Part shown: positions 1-8,283 of the stretch, one piece after another
How the letters are laid out: the number at the start of each line of letters is the position of its first letter
How positions within the stretch are numbered: position 1 is the first letter of the stretch
Source of the DNA: Anaerolineae bacterium
GTDB taxonomy: Bacteria; Chloroflexota; Anaerolineae; Aggregatilineales; Ch27
Assembly: GCA_013178165.1 (NCBI GenBank)
Contig: JABLXG010000024.1
Coordinates: 1 to 57,418 of the forward strand
Direction of reading: 5' to 3'
DNA length: 57,418 bases
Notes under the pieces: model-generated
Databases searched by the model: none
What the model saw: the letters and a program-made list of their open reading frames with translations, nothing else
Told to the model about the DNA's origin: nothing
Translations under genes and position numbers: made by a program

Positions 1-105
1 AACCTGCTCAAACAGGATAAATCCGTCAAAGTGGGTATCGCGGCCAAACGCAAGATGGCCGGCTGGGACAATGACTATCTATTCCGCGTGCTATGCCCAG
101 ATTAG
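1..105 (+). CDS. ISAs1-family transposase, C-terminal fragment (5' end outside window)
   Basis: Frame 1 is open from the first base to TAG at 103-105 and encodes 34 residues containing KVGIAAKRKMAGWDNDYL. Tails of this kind, with a GI-AKR--AGWD-DYL-KVL pattern, are typical of ISAs1-type (H-repeat) DDE transposases, which cut and paste their own element. The call is supported by a perfect 13-base inverted match between 114-126, just after the stop, and 57294-57306, just before a transposase start at the other end of the window. Only the extreme C-terminus is visible, so catalytic residues cannot be checked. Family assignment is from recall of the family, not a search. Confidence 0.72.
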   Translation, partial: NLLKQDKSVKVGIAAKRKMAGWDNDYLFRVLCPD

Positions 106-113
106 AGAAGCAC

Positions 114-126
114 ATGCGATTGCCCT
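114..126 (+). repeat. Right terminal inverted repeat of the left ISAs1-type element
   Basis: The bases ATGCGATTGCCCT are the exact reverse complement of AGGGCAATCGCAT at 57294-57306. The repeat begins 8 bases after the transposase stop codon, the expected place for the right end of this kind of element. The next bases (accgcaaatc) do not match the 10 bases before the right-hand copy, so the two ends do not share an obvious target duplication. Confidence 0.72.
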
Positions 127-233
127 ACCGCAAATCGGCTTTGATTGACAGGGGAGCTATCGCCGTGCTATGCTTGCCCCGATGAAGTGTGCCCTGAGCC
201 TGGGCCGAATGTTGCGCCGGGACGGTTGAAATC

Positions 234-779
234 ATGTTCCTGCTGCGTGAGCGGCGTCTGCTGCACACGGTCCTGCTTGTGATAATTCTGGCTACGCTCC
301 CGTGTTACTGCGCGGGAGCGATGTTGCTTGGCCTAGCGCCTGATCGCAGCCGGACGCGCCTGACGCCAACGCAACCGCTGGCCACTGCGCCCGCCGTACT
401 GACCGTGATCGGGCCGACAGCGACCGCCAGCCTCTTCCCGACGATCACCCCGCTGCCGCCTATCTGGGCCACCCCGACGCCGCTGATTGGGGGAACTCTG
501 GCCACGCCCGGCCAGTATGTACCTCCCCGGCCAACCTTCACTCCATGGCCGACGGCCACGCCGTGGCCGACCTGGACGCTGCCGCCGACTGCGACGATCA
601 GCATTCCAACAAGCACACCGGCGCCCACGGTGACCTTCACCTTCACGTGGACGCCGCCGCCTTCACCAACCGACACCCCTGTGGTGGTACCGCCGAGTGA
701 GACGCCGGTTCTTCCACCAACGAATACAGAACCGCCGCCGCCTACTCCCACGCCGGAAGTCCTGGACAGCACCGGCTGA
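234..779 (+). CDS. Pro/Thr-rich protein with N-terminal membrane anchor
   Basis: A 181-residue protein. Residues about 12-34 form one hydrophobic segment after a basic start (RERR), so it is probably a signal anchor or signal peptide. Everything after about residue 40 is low-complexity, dominated by Pro, Thr, Ser and Ala (for example [19 protein letters not shown]). No folded domain is recognisable. Such sequence usually forms an extended, surface-exposed, possibly O-glycosylated stalk, and here it would be the whole protein. The related linkers at 40553-40730 and in the 43598 lipoprotein suggest a house style of surface protein in this genome. The ribosome site is weak. It could be non-functional, but the frame is intact and a shorter frame on the other strand only mirrors the repeat. 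Confidence 0.55.
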   Translation: MFLLRERRLLHTVLLVIILATLPCYCAGAMLLGLAPDRSRTRLTPTQPLATAPAVLTVIGPTATASLFPTITPLPPIWATPTPLIGGTLATPGQYVPPRPTFTPWPTATPWPTWTLPPTATISIPTSTPAPTVTFTFTWTPPPSPTDTPVVVPPSETPVLPPTNTEPPPPTPTPEVLDSTG

Positions 780-796
780 CCTGCCAGCTGGCAGGT
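779..796. other. Perfect 18-bp palindrome overlapping the stop of the Pro/Thr-rich gene
   Basis: ACCTGCCAGCTGGCAGGT reads identically on both strands and starts at the last base of the TGA stop. It could fold as a hairpin or bind a dimeric protein. No T-run follows, so it is not a standard intrinsic terminator. Confidence 0.45.
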
Positions 797-871
797 TCGG
801 GTGGGCAAGCGTGGCGGCAGGGAGTGTCTGGTCTACCTGCAACCGGTAGTTTACATATGAGGAGGGGGCAT

Positions 872-1975
872 TTGGATCTGAAACAACACCTTACCCGTTT
901 GTGTCAGGCGCATGGCCCTTCAGGGTATGAAGGGCCGGTGCGCGAGATCGTCAGGTCGGAATGGGCCGGCCTGGTGGACGATCTGACAATCGATGCGCTC
1001 GGTAACCTGATCGGGGCGAAGTGGGGACGCTCCCATATGGAGCCGCGCCGCAAAATCATGCTGGCCGCCCATATGGACGAGATCGGGATGCTGGTGCGGC
1101 AGATCGATGGGCCTTTTGTACGTGTGCACGATGTGGGCGGGATGGATAGCCGGGTGATGCTGGCCCAGCCCGTGCTGGTGCATGGCAAGGAACCACTGCC
1201 GGGGGTAGTGGCTGCTGCGCCGCCGCATATGTTGCCGCCCAATAAACGCAGTCAGTACCCGGCGATGGACGAACTGATCATCGACCTGGGCCTCAGCGCG
1301 GAGGAAGTGGCCGCACTGGTGCGCGTTGGCGATCCGGTCACACTGGATGTGCCGGTTGTGGAACTGATGTCGGAGCGGCTGGCCGGGAAGGCGATGGATG
1401 ATCGGGCCTGTGTGGCAGCGTTGACGGTGTGCCTGGATGAATTACGGCAGCGCACCCATAGCTGGGATGTGTATGCCGTTGCCACGGTGCAGGAGGAGGT
1501 CGGGCTGCGCGGGGCCAGAGTAGCTGCCCATCACCTGAATCCGGATGTGGCCATCGCTCTCGATGTGACCTTTGCCCAGCAGCACGGCGTAAGCGAAAAC
1601 GATGGCCCGTACAAACTGGGCGGTGGGCCGGTGCTCAGTGTAGGGCCGAACTTCCATCCCAAGCTCTATGACCGGTTGCAGGAAGCGGCCAAGCGGCTGG
1701 AGATGACGGTCAATGTGGACGCAATTCCGGGCCGCAGCGGCACCGATGCCTGGGCGATCCAGGTGGCCCGTAGTGGCGTCCCGACAGCGTTGATCAGCGT
1801 GCCGTTGCGCAACATGCACTCGCCGGTCGAGATGGTCGATCTGAACGACATCAGACGCGCCGGGCGTCTGCTGGCGGAATTCATCGCCGGTTTGCAGGAA
1901 GACTTTCTGACCACGATCGCCTGGGATGATCCCCTGGCGAAGGATCGGGAACAGCAGGGGGATGCACAGGCATGA
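872..1975 (+). CDS. M42 family (TET-type) aminopeptidase, copy 1
   Basis: A 367-residue co-catalytic metallopeptidase of family M42, whose members trim peptides from the N-terminus in the cytoplasm, usually as tetrahedral 12-subunit complexes. All expected metal and catalytic residues are present: His67 in AAHMDE, Asp176 in AMDDR, Glu208-Glu209 in VQEEVG, Asp231 in ALDVT and His316 in MHSP. I chose TTG at 872: AGGAGGGGG lies just upstream and the protein then begins MDLKQHLTRLCQAHGPSGYE, as family members do. ATG at 857 or a start at 824 would add 5 or 16 residues lying over that ribosome site. The stop overlaps the next gene by 4 bases, so the two are probably co-translated. Confidence 0.9.
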   Translation: MDLKQHLTRLCQAHGPSGYEGPVREIVRSEWAGLVDDLTIDALGNLIGAKWGRSHMEPRRKIMLAAHMDEIGMLVRQIDGPFVRVHDVGGMDSRVMLAQPVLVHGKEPLPGVVAAAPPHMLPPNKRSQYPAMDELIIDLGLSAEEVAALVRVGDPVTLDVPVVELMSERLAGKAMDDRACVAALTVCLDELRQRTHSWDVYAVATVQEEVGLRGARVAAHHLNPDVAIALDVTFAQQHGVSENDGPYKLGGGPVLSVGPNFHPKLYDRLQEAAKRLEMTVNVDAIPGRSGTDAWAIQVARSGVPTALISVPLRNMHSPVEMVDLNDIRRAGRLLAEFIAGLQEDFLTTIAWDDPLAKDREQQGDAQA

Positions 1976-3030
1976 TGATCAAAGAGCTTTCCGAGGCGAT
2001 CGGTGTGTCGGGCCAGGAGGATGCGGTGCGGGAAGTGATCCTGAAAGCGATTAAGGATCACGTGAAGGACATCCGCATCGATCCGCTGGGTAATGTCCTG
2101 GCGGTCAAGCCGGGCGATGGTACCCGGCCAGAAGCCCCCCGCGTGATGGTAGCGGCGCATATGGATGAAGTGGGCTTTATGGTGCTGGGCATCGACGCGA
2201 ACGGGGCCATCCGGGTCGGGGCGGTCGGCGGCTTTGACCCACGCATCCTGCCCGGCCTGCGGGTGGTGATTGGACAGGACAGGGTGCCTGCCGTGTTCAA
2301 CTGGAAGCCGATCCACATGGGCTATGACCGCACTACGGTGACGCTGGATAACCTGCGGTTAGACATCGGCGCGACATCCAAGGAGCAGGCCAACGGCAAG
2401 GTCAATGTCGGCGACCGGGCAGCGTTTGTCACCGCCTATCGCGAGCACGGACGGATCGCCGTGGGCAAGGCGTTTGACGACCGGGTCGGTTGTGCTGTGC
2501 TGATCGAATTGATCCAGGGGGAACCGCTGCCGTTTGACGTGCATGTCGCGTTTACGGTACAGGAGGAAGTCGGCCTGCGCGGGGCGCAGGTAGCAGCGCA
2601 GGCCATCAAGCCGGATGTCGCCTTTGTTCTGGAAGGCACGACGGCGCATGACCTGCCGCCAGTGGAGGAGGACCCGGAGGCGCCGCGCACCAGTCCGGTC
2701 ACCGAACTGGGTAAAGGGCCAGCGCTGACGCTGGCCGATAATTCGGTCATCGTGGATCGTCGTTTGCTTAACCACCTGCGGGAGACCGCTGAAGTAGAGG
2801 GCATCCCGTATCAGTACAAGCAGGCCGCCATCGGCGGCACGGATGCGGGCGCGATCATGGTCGCTAATGCCGGGGTGCCCAGCGCCGTGATCTCCGTTCC
2901 CTGCCGCTACATTCACAGCCCGGCGGCGATATGCAACCTGGACGACGTAGCAAACGCGGCTCGCCTGCTGCGGGCTGCCCTGGCGCGGTTCACGCCTGCG
3001 GTGTTGGCGCGGGCGGGTGAAATGGAGTGA
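1972..3030 (+). CDS. M42 family (TET-type) aminopeptidase, copy 2
   Basis: A 352-residue M42 peptidase. The first ligand is His63 (AAHMDEVG), followed by Asp169 (AFDDR), the catalytic pair Glu198-Glu199 (VQEEVG), Glu221 (VLEGT) and His315 (YIHSP). The Glu at 221, where copies 1 and 3 have Asp, is the variant common in FrvX/YsdC-like members, so this copy belongs to a different subgroup and may prefer other substrates. It has the long insert after the metal Glu (about residues 227-245) seen in that subgroup. The start ATG is 4 bases inside copy 1's end. No signal peptide, so cytoplasmic. Confidence 0.92.
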   Translation: MMIKELSEAIGVSGQEDAVREVILKAIKDHVKDIRIDPLGNVLAVKPGDGTRPEAPRVMVAAHMDEVGFMVLGIDANGAIRVGAVGGFDPRILPGLRVVIGQDRVPAVFNWKPIHMGYDRTTVTLDNLRLDIGATSKEQANGKVNVGDRAAFVTAYREHGRIAVGKAFDDRVGCAVLIELIQGEPLPFDVHVAFTVQEEVGLRGAQVAAQAIKPDVAFVLEGTTAHDLPPVEEDPEAPRTSPVTELGKGPALTLADNSVIVDRRLLNHLRETAEVEGIPYQYKQAAIGGTDAGAIMVANAGVPSAVISVPCRYIHSPAAICNLDDVANAARLLRAALARFTPAVLARAGEME

Positions 3031-3038
3031 GGGACGCG

Positions 3039-4037
3039 ATGAAAGAGACGATCAAGAAACTGGTCGAAGCCTGGGGGCCAAGCGGATTTGAGCATCAGGT
3101 GCGCGCCCTGATTCAGGCGGAAGTCGCTGATCTGGCTGATGAGATTCGTACCGATTCCCTGGGCAATCTGATCTGCCGGATGGGCAGCGGCGGGGCGCGG
3201 GTGATGGTGGCCGCTCATATGGATGAGATCGGGCTGATCCTGACTTATCGCGATGACAAAGGCTTTTTCCGCTTCAGCCCGCTGGGCGGCCTTATCCCGG
3301 ATAGCCTGACCGGTCACCGCGTCCGCTTTGAGAACGGTGCAATTGGCGTGATCCACCGCGAAGGGGCTTTCCGCCGTTCGGAGACGCCCACGCTGGATGA
3401 GTTCTTCATCGATCTGGACGATGGAAACGGCGGTTCAGCAGGGGTGCAGGTTGGCGATCCGGGGGCGCTCTTCCGCCCCTACGAGGAACGAGGCAGCCGG
3501 ATCATGGCCAAGAGCATGGATGATCGCATTGGCTGCGCGGTAGCCATTGAGGCGATGCGCCGCCTGAAGGCAGGCGGGGACATCCCCAACGAGGTGTACT
3601 TCGTTTTCACCGTGCAGGAAGAAGTGGGTGTGCGCGGGGCGCGTCCGGCGGCCTTCGGCCTGGAGCCTACGCTGGGCATCGCGCTGGATGTGACGGCTAC
3701 CGCTGACACCCCCCGTTCGCCGAACCGGATGGTGGTCGGGCTGGGCAAGGGCGCAGCGATCAAGGTGCATGATCTTGGTCTGGTTGTGCCGCCAGCGGTC
3801 AAGGAGATGATGATCCGGGCGGCAGAGTCGGCGGGTATTCCCTACCAGCTTGAACTGCTGGCCCTGGGGTCGACTGATGCTTCCGGGATCAGCCTGTCAG
3901 GTTCTGGCGTGCCCAGCGGCTGCATCAGCATCCCCTGCCGTTACGTGCATACGACGAGCGAGACCGTAGATCTGAAGGATGTGGAAGCCTGTGTCGGGCT
4001 TCTGACCACGATTCTACAGAAGCCGATTGAGCTGTAA
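3039..4037 (+). CDS. M42 family (TET-type) aminopeptidase, copy 3
   Basis: A 332-residue M42 peptidase with His60 (AAHMDEIG), Asp161 (SMDDR), Glu194-Glu195 (VQEEVGVRG), Asp217 (ALDVT) and His304 (YVHTT). All active-site positions are intact. ATG 3039 is preferred because GGAGTGAGGGA lies 6-16 bases upstream; a GTG at 3027 overlapping copy 2's stop would add four residues. It is the last gene of the peptidase cluster: an intrinsic terminator starts 21 bases after its stop. Copies 1 and 3 share the Asp ligand and are closer in layout to each other than to copy 2. With three paralogues in one transcript, mixed oligomers are possible, as known for archaeal TET1-TET2, but that is inference. Confidence 0.92.
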   Translation: MKETIKKLVEAWGPSGFEHQVRALIQAEVADLADEIRTDSLGNLICRMGSGGARVMVAAHMDEIGLILTYRDDKGFFRFSPLGGLIPDSLTGHRVRFENGAIGVIHREGAFRRSETPTLDEFFIDLDDGNGGSAGVQVGDPGALFRPYEERGSRIMAKSMDDRIGCAVAIEAMRRLKAGGDIPNEVYFVFTVQEEVGVRGARPAAFGLEPTLGIALDVTATADTPRSPNRMVVGLGKGAAIKVHDLGLVVPPAVKEMMIRAAESAGIPYQLELLALGSTDASGISLSGSGVPSGCISIPCRYVHTTSETVDLKDVEACVGLLTTILQKPIEL

Positions 4038-4057
4038 ACCCGGCGGTATCCCTGTAG

Positions 4058-4088
4058 CAGCCCTGGCGCACCCGGCCAGGGCTGTTTT
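4058..4088 (+). terminator. Intrinsic terminator after the M42 cluster
   Basis: A perfect 10-bp GC-rich stem, CAGCCCTGGC at 4058-4067 with GCCAGGGCTG at 4075-4084, has a 7-base loop and is followed at once by TTTT (4085-4088). This is the textbook layout for Rho-independent termination. Confidence 0.82.
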
Positions 4089-4192
4089 CATGCCCGGCTG
4101 GGCGGCATGTTCCTGCGTTTTCCGCAGCTCGACCCTCATTATGTCTGCCCCCGGCCGGGAAATCCCACAGTGCCGTCTGCCTGGCAGGGGTG

Positions 4193-4201
4193 TGGTATCA
4201 T
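4193..4201 (+). promoter_or_regulatory. Extended -10 promoter element (TGGTATCAT)
   Basis: TGG-TATCAT fits the extended -10 form TGnTATnnT and lies 78 bases before the 4280 gene, in the 190-base gap after the upstream terminator. No good -35 is seen 16-18 bases upstream, as is usual for extended -10 promoters. The same form recurs at 10162, 22539, 33656, 51041 (minus) and 57178 (minus). Confidence 0.45.
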
Positions 4202-4279
4202 TAGAAGTGGCTGGCGCTGCTCATGGCGGAGTGCGGCCAACGCTGCAAGCAGGCCTGAGGCCAGGGTGGGAGGGATGTC

Positions 4280-5137
4280 ATGGCGGAAGTAAACGATCTG
4301 ATCCGGGAAGGGGTAGCCGCTTTAAAGGCTGGTCGCCGGGCTGAGGCGCGGGAGCTGCTGACGCGTGCCACCGAGCTTGACCAAATGAACGAACAAGCCT
4401 GGCTATTTCTCAGCGGGGTGGTGGACTCAGAAGAAGACCAGGAGATCTGCCTGGAGAATGTGCTGGTGATCAACCCGAACAACGCGCGGGCACAGGAAGG
4501 GCTGCGGATACTCCATAGCCGCCGAAAGGAAAAGGCGGTTCCCCCTGCTGCGCCACTGCCGACAGCCGATGATCCTTTTGTGGTACCCGATGCTGATCTG
4601 GCTCCAGGGGTCGCTACTGAATCGGGTATCAACCAGCCGGTCGACCTGCCTTCCGCCGGGAGCTATGGCCCCGCACTGGACGAGACCGCAGCTCTTGAGC
4701 CGGACATGGCGACTGAGGTTGATCTGATCGAAGAGCCATTCGGGACCTGGGATGACGGGGAAACCGAAACTGGCCCACGGCCTCCCCAGATTGATCCGTA
4801 TGCTATTCCGCAGAGCAATGTCTTTGACCTGGATGACGGCGTCACTGACGAGACTCTGGAGGAAGAACCAGTCGGGGACTATGAGGCCTACGCTGAGTTT
4901 CCCCTCTACGAAGAAGATGCTGCGCAGTATGGAGCGGCTCTGGCGGCGGACGCTGCCAGCCTCAGGGCTAACAACCGCTTGCTGGGCCATCTTGAGTTCT
5001 TGCCGCCGGAGATCAAGCCGAGTCATTTGCCGGGAAAGGGGCCGCTTTATCCGCCAGTTCTGCTGGCCGGTCTGGCCCTGACTGGCGTGGGGATTGTGGC
5101 GGCGCTGGTCGTGATGATCATCCTGCTGATCGGTTAG
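4280..5137 (+). CDS. Tail-anchored TPR protein
   Basis: A 285-residue protein in three parts. Residues 1-75 are tetratricopeptide-like (EGVAALKAGRRAEARELL, then a second helical pair ending INPNNARAQEGL). Residues about 90-235 are acidic and Pro-rich, probably disordered. The last 27 residues form a single hydrophobic helix ending ILLIG, so the protein is held in the membrane by its tail with the TPR part in the cytoplasm. GGAGGG sits 6 bases before the ATG. The function is unknown; TPR units bind protein partners. It is followed after 27 bases by two membrane-protein genes on the same strand and may share their transcript. Confidence 0.82.
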   Translation: MAEVNDLIREGVAALKAGRRAEARELLTRATELDQMNEQAWLFLSGVVDSEEDQEICLENVLVINPNNARAQEGLRILHSRRKEKAVPPAAPLPTADDPFVVPDADLAPGVATESGINQPVDLPSAGSYGPALDETAALEPDMATEVDLIEEPFGTWDDGETETGPRPPQIDPYAIPQSNVFDLDDGVTDETLEEEPVGDYEAYAEFPLYEEDAAQYGAALAADAASLRANNRLLGHLEFLPPEIKPSHLPGKGPLYPPVLLAGLALTGVGIVAALVVMIILLIG

Positions 5138-5164
5138 TCAGCGTTCCGGTGGAGGTCTGCATTC

Positions 5165-5812
5165 GTGCAAACGGCTCGTACATCCCCGCTGCGCCTGTTG
5201 CTCGATTCGCGCTGGATCGGGCCAAGCGTAGCGGGCTTCCTGTTGCTAACGGCGGTGATCGCCGTGACCGCGCCGGCTGAACGGACGCTTGGCGGTTCCA
5301 ATGCCCGCCTGGTGTACTTTCATGGTGCACTGGTGTGGGCTTCGATTCTGACCTGGTTTCTGGCTGCTGCTTTTGGGGCGCTGGGGCTGGTGTTGCGCCT
5401 TGACGCATTGCACCGGGTCAGTCGCTCTCTGGGCAGGGTAGCGCTGTTGTGGTGGGCGCTGTACATCCCGGTGAGTATCCTGGCGGCCAACGCTACCTGG
5501 GCGAACAATTCCTGGAACCTGACCTTTCTGCTGGAACCGCGCTTTCAGATGGCCTTTCAGGCGGCTGCAATCATGCTGCTGGCTCAGGCTGTGACTTTCT
5601 TCACCGATCGATTACCGGTTGCCAGCGCCGTGAATGTCATGGTGGTTGCCGTGCTGGTGTTCCTGATGGGCGTTACAGAACGGATTCTGCATCCCCCTGC
5701 GCCGATCCGGGATACTGAGAGCCTGCGTATTCAACTGGCGTTTGCCGCGATGACCGGTCTGTTGCTGGTGACCGGCTTCCAGTTAGCCCGCCTCCGCTGG
5801 CGGCGCAGGTGA
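5165..5812 (+). CDS. Six-helix membrane protein, weakly CcmC/cytochrome c assembly-like
   Basis: A 215-residue integral membrane protein with about six hydrophobic helices (near 17-36, 47-75, 85-107, 127-146, 152-171, 187-209). The second helix, starting ARLVYFHGALVWASIL, resembles the FYFHVP-AW-SF segment of CcmC, which passes haem during cytochrome c maturation. The tryptophan-rich WWD haem-binding motif of that family is not visible, so real haem handling is doubtful. It starts with GTG 27 bases after the TPR gene and ends 3 bases before the next gene, so it is very likely co-transcribed with the glycosyltransferase. It may simply be a Chloroflexota-specific membrane protein. Confidence 0.65.
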   Translation: MQTARTSPLRLLLDSRWIGPSVAGFLLLTAVIAVTAPAERTLGGSNARLVYFHGALVWASILTWFLAAAFGALGLVLRLDALHRVSRSLGRVALLWWALYIPVSILAANATWANNSWNLTFLLEPRFQMAFQAAAIMLLAQAVTFFTDRLPVASAVNVMVVAVLVFLMGVTERILHPPAPIRDTESLRIQLAFAAMTGLLLVTGFQLARLRWRRR

Positions 5813-5815
5813 ACT

Positions 5816-8269
5816 GTGGCTGGCGAGCAGCTTTCCCCGGCGGAAACCTTTCTGACCCGGCGGAACCTTCTGCTGGCGCTTTGCTTGGTGGTTCTGCTGA
5901 CCGGCGTCTACTGGTTTACGTATAGCGGTCGCTTCCTGAGCAATGATGAGACCGCGATGTTTGACGCCGCTGAGAGCCTGGCGCGGCGGGGGAACACCCG
6001 GCAGACGTACACGTTCAACCTGCGAGTCATCCGCGACTACACGATTGCGGAGCAACCCAACACGCCGCTGGCTGATTCGGAGCCATTGCAGCTTATTCTG
6101 GCGGGGACGCTCTTTGCCCTGGCGGAACGGCTACCGGGGATCGGGATGGTGCATACCGTCTGGCTGCTCAATATCCTGGTCTGTGCGGCTGCTGGCGGGG
6201 TGTTGTTCCTCTATGCCAGGCTGCTGGGGTACAGCGAGCGGACAGCGGCGGCAGGTGCGCTGTTATTTGGACTGGGCACCGTTGCCTGGCCCTACAGCAA
6301 GGTGTTCTTCCGGGAGCCGCTGATGCTATTGCTCCTGCTCAGCGCGGCACTGTGCCTGACGGTGTGGCGCAGTTGCTGGCACACCCGGCGCGGCGGGCTG
6401 TGGCTGGCCGGTTTTGCGTGCTTCTTCCTGCTGGCGTTGCTGACTAAAGAGGCTGCCCTGTTGAGCGTCCCGATCTATCTGGTCATCGCTCTGCCGCGGG
6501 TATCGCTGCGGCGTGGCTGGGGACGGCTGGCAGCGCTGGCGGCTCTGACAGCCATCCTGGTGTTGGTGGTCGCGGCGGCCCTGAACGCTGTGCTGGGGGT
6601 GATCGAGGTGCCGCGCAGCTATGATCCTCTGGCCCGGCTGCAGGCAGTCGCTGGCAAAGAAGAATTCATCGCTTACGCCCTGCTGAGTTACCTGTTTAGC
6701 CCTGGTAGAGGGCTGTTCACTTTTTCGCCAGTATTGCTACTGGGTATTCCTGGCATAGTTATCCTGATCAGGGAACGCCGCTGGCGGGAAGCGCTGGTGC
6801 CTCTGACAACGTTGCTGGTGTTTGTGGTGGGCTATGCCGTGCTACGCCACGAACACTGGTACGGCGGGCTGGCCTGGGGGCCGCGCTACCTGGTACCGGC
6901 GACGCCGCTGCTGATGCTGGCGGTCCTGCCGGCGCTGGAGAAGGCGAAGGTAGCGCAGCTGGGCCGCATCGTGGTTGCTATCCTGGCGCTACTCAGCGTC
7001 TGGGTGCAGCTTAACGGCGTGCTGATCAGCCAGGCGGCTTATTATGAGGCCCTGAAACAATATGCCGGGGCAGTCGCCTGGCGGGAAGGGACCTGGCAAC
7101 TGGCGCTGACGCCGCTGGGCGTGATTCCGGGACTGCTGTGGACGCAGCCGCTGGATTTTGCCTGGCTTCGTGTGGCGCCGGAGGGGTATGTTCTGGCGGC
7201 GCTGGCGACATTGCTGGCCGTCGGCAGTGGCGCTGCCCTGCGGTACTGGCTGCGCCGGGAGGCAGTACCGCGCCGCGGCGGATGGCTTACGGTTGTAGCT
7301 CTGCTGCTGGGGATGGCAGCCGCGCTATATGGGGGACTGCGCAGCATCTACCGCGACCCGGCTTATATGGGCGATTTCCAGCCGCTCAATGACCTGGCAG
7401 AGCAACTGCCGGATTACGTCCGGGAGGAAGACATCCTCGTGCTGGCCAGCCCGGAATACCAGTATTACATCATGAACTACTACCGGGGCAGGGCACTGGT
7501 CTACACCCTGCCCATGGCTCCTGGCGAGCGCCCCAGTCCTGAACAGCCGCCCGTAATCACCAGCAACAATCCGGATGTGTTACTGGAGCCGCGCTATACG
7601 ATCTTCCTGGATACGTTGCCGGAATACACGGGGCGTGTCTGGTTGCTGGCCAACAACGGGCCGTTCACCACCTTTGCCGTGCGGCCGGTGGAATGGTATA
7701 TGACCCGCCACTACTTCCCGCTGCAGACGGTACAGACCGCCGATCTGGCGCGGCTGGTAGCCTTTGATGTCAATGCCGATGCGCCGCCAGACCAGGCCAT
7801 GCGCTGGCCCGATCACGCTGTCGAAGCACGTTTTGGCGGTGTGATCGCGCTGGTGGGTTATGATCTGCCCGCCCCGCGCCAGCGCATCGGGCCGTATGCC
7901 GGACCCGATCCAGAGCAGATGGGTTACCGACCCGGTGAGGTGATTCCGCTGTCGTTGTTATGGCGGGCGGCGCAGACGCCGGAGCGCGATTTCAACATTG
8001 GCGTGTTTGTCATTGGCCCGGCGGGAACGGTTGTCGAACAGCACGGGACACCGCAGGGCACCTTCCGCCCGATGACGACATGGCGTCCTGGTGAATACAT
8101 CCGGGATAACCACGGCCTCGTATTGCCGGGTGACCTGCCGCCGGGACAGTACGATATCTGGGTCAAGGTCTATGACTGGCAAACAGGCATACCCCTGCCG
8201 GTCACAGGCAGCAACAGTACTCAGGACGGGCAGGCGGCGTACCTGACTACTATCGTTGTTGAGGGATAG
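5816..8269 (+). CDS. GT-C type membrane glycosyltransferase (PMT/ArnT-like)
   Basis: An 817-residue protein. The first roughly 500 residues contain 11 or more membrane helices; the rest is a soluble domain. After the first helix, the outer loop reads FLSNDETAMFDAAESLARRG, with the acidic pair typical of GT-C enzymes that move sugars from polyprenyl-phosphate donors to proteins or lipids outside the membrane. The C-terminal domain (about 520-817) has a beta-rich stretch with PGEVIPLSLLWRA and PGQYDIWVKVYDW, as in Chloroflexota proteins of this type. It starts at GTG 3 bases after the upstream stop. Donor and acceptor are unknown; Pro/Thr-rich exported proteins in this window are plausible acceptors by inference only. 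Confidence 0.75.
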   Translation: MAGEQLSPAETFLTRRNLLLALCLVVLLTGVYWFTYSGRFLSNDETAMFDAAESLARRGNTRQTYTFNLRVIRDYTIAEQPNTPLADSEPLQLILAGTLFALAERLPGIGMVHTVWLLNILVCAAAGGVLFLYARLLGYSERTAAAGALLFGLGTVAWPYSKVFFREPLMLLLLLSAALCLTVWRSCWHTRRGGLWLAGFACFFLLALLTKEAALLSVPIYLVIALPRVSLRRGWGRLAALAALTAILVLVVAAALNAVLGVIEVPRSYDPLARLQAVAGKEEFIAYALLSYLFSPGRGLFTFSPVLLLGIPGIVILIRERRWREALVPLTTLLVFVVGYAVLRHEHWYGGLAWGPRYLVPATPLLMLAVLPALEKAKVAQLGRIVVAILALLSVWVQLNGVLISQAAYYEALKQYAGAVAWREGTWQLALTPLGVIPGLLWTQPLDFAWLRVAPEGYVLAALATLLAVGSGAALRYWLRREAVPRRGGWLTVVALLLGMAAALYGGLRSIYRDPAYMGDFQPLNDLAEQLPDYVREEDILVLASPEYQYYIMNYYRGRALVYTLPMAPGERPSPEQPPVITSNNPDVLLEPRYTIFLDTLPEYTGRVWLLANNGPFTTFAVRPVEWYMTRHYFPLQTVQTADLARLVAFDVNADAPPDQAMRWPDHAVEARFGGVIALVGYDLPAPRQRIGPYAGPDPEQMGYRPGEVIPLSLLWRAAQTPERDFNIGVFVIGPAGTVVEQHGTPQGTFRPMTTWRPGEYIRDNHGLVLPGDLPPGQYDIWVKVYDWQTGIPLPVTGSNSTQDGQAAYLTTIVVEG

Positions 8270-8283
8270 GCATTGCGGGAGCG

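Noticed and set aside
305-808. A 167-codon Val/Gly-rich frame opposite the Pro/Thr-rich gene
   Set aside because: It is only the complement of a low-complexity tract; it has no start signal or hydrophobic signal of its own.
4027-4344. A 105-codon frame between the M42 cluster and the TPR gene
   Set aside because: It runs through an intrinsic terminator and into the next gene's start in another frame; no ribosome site.
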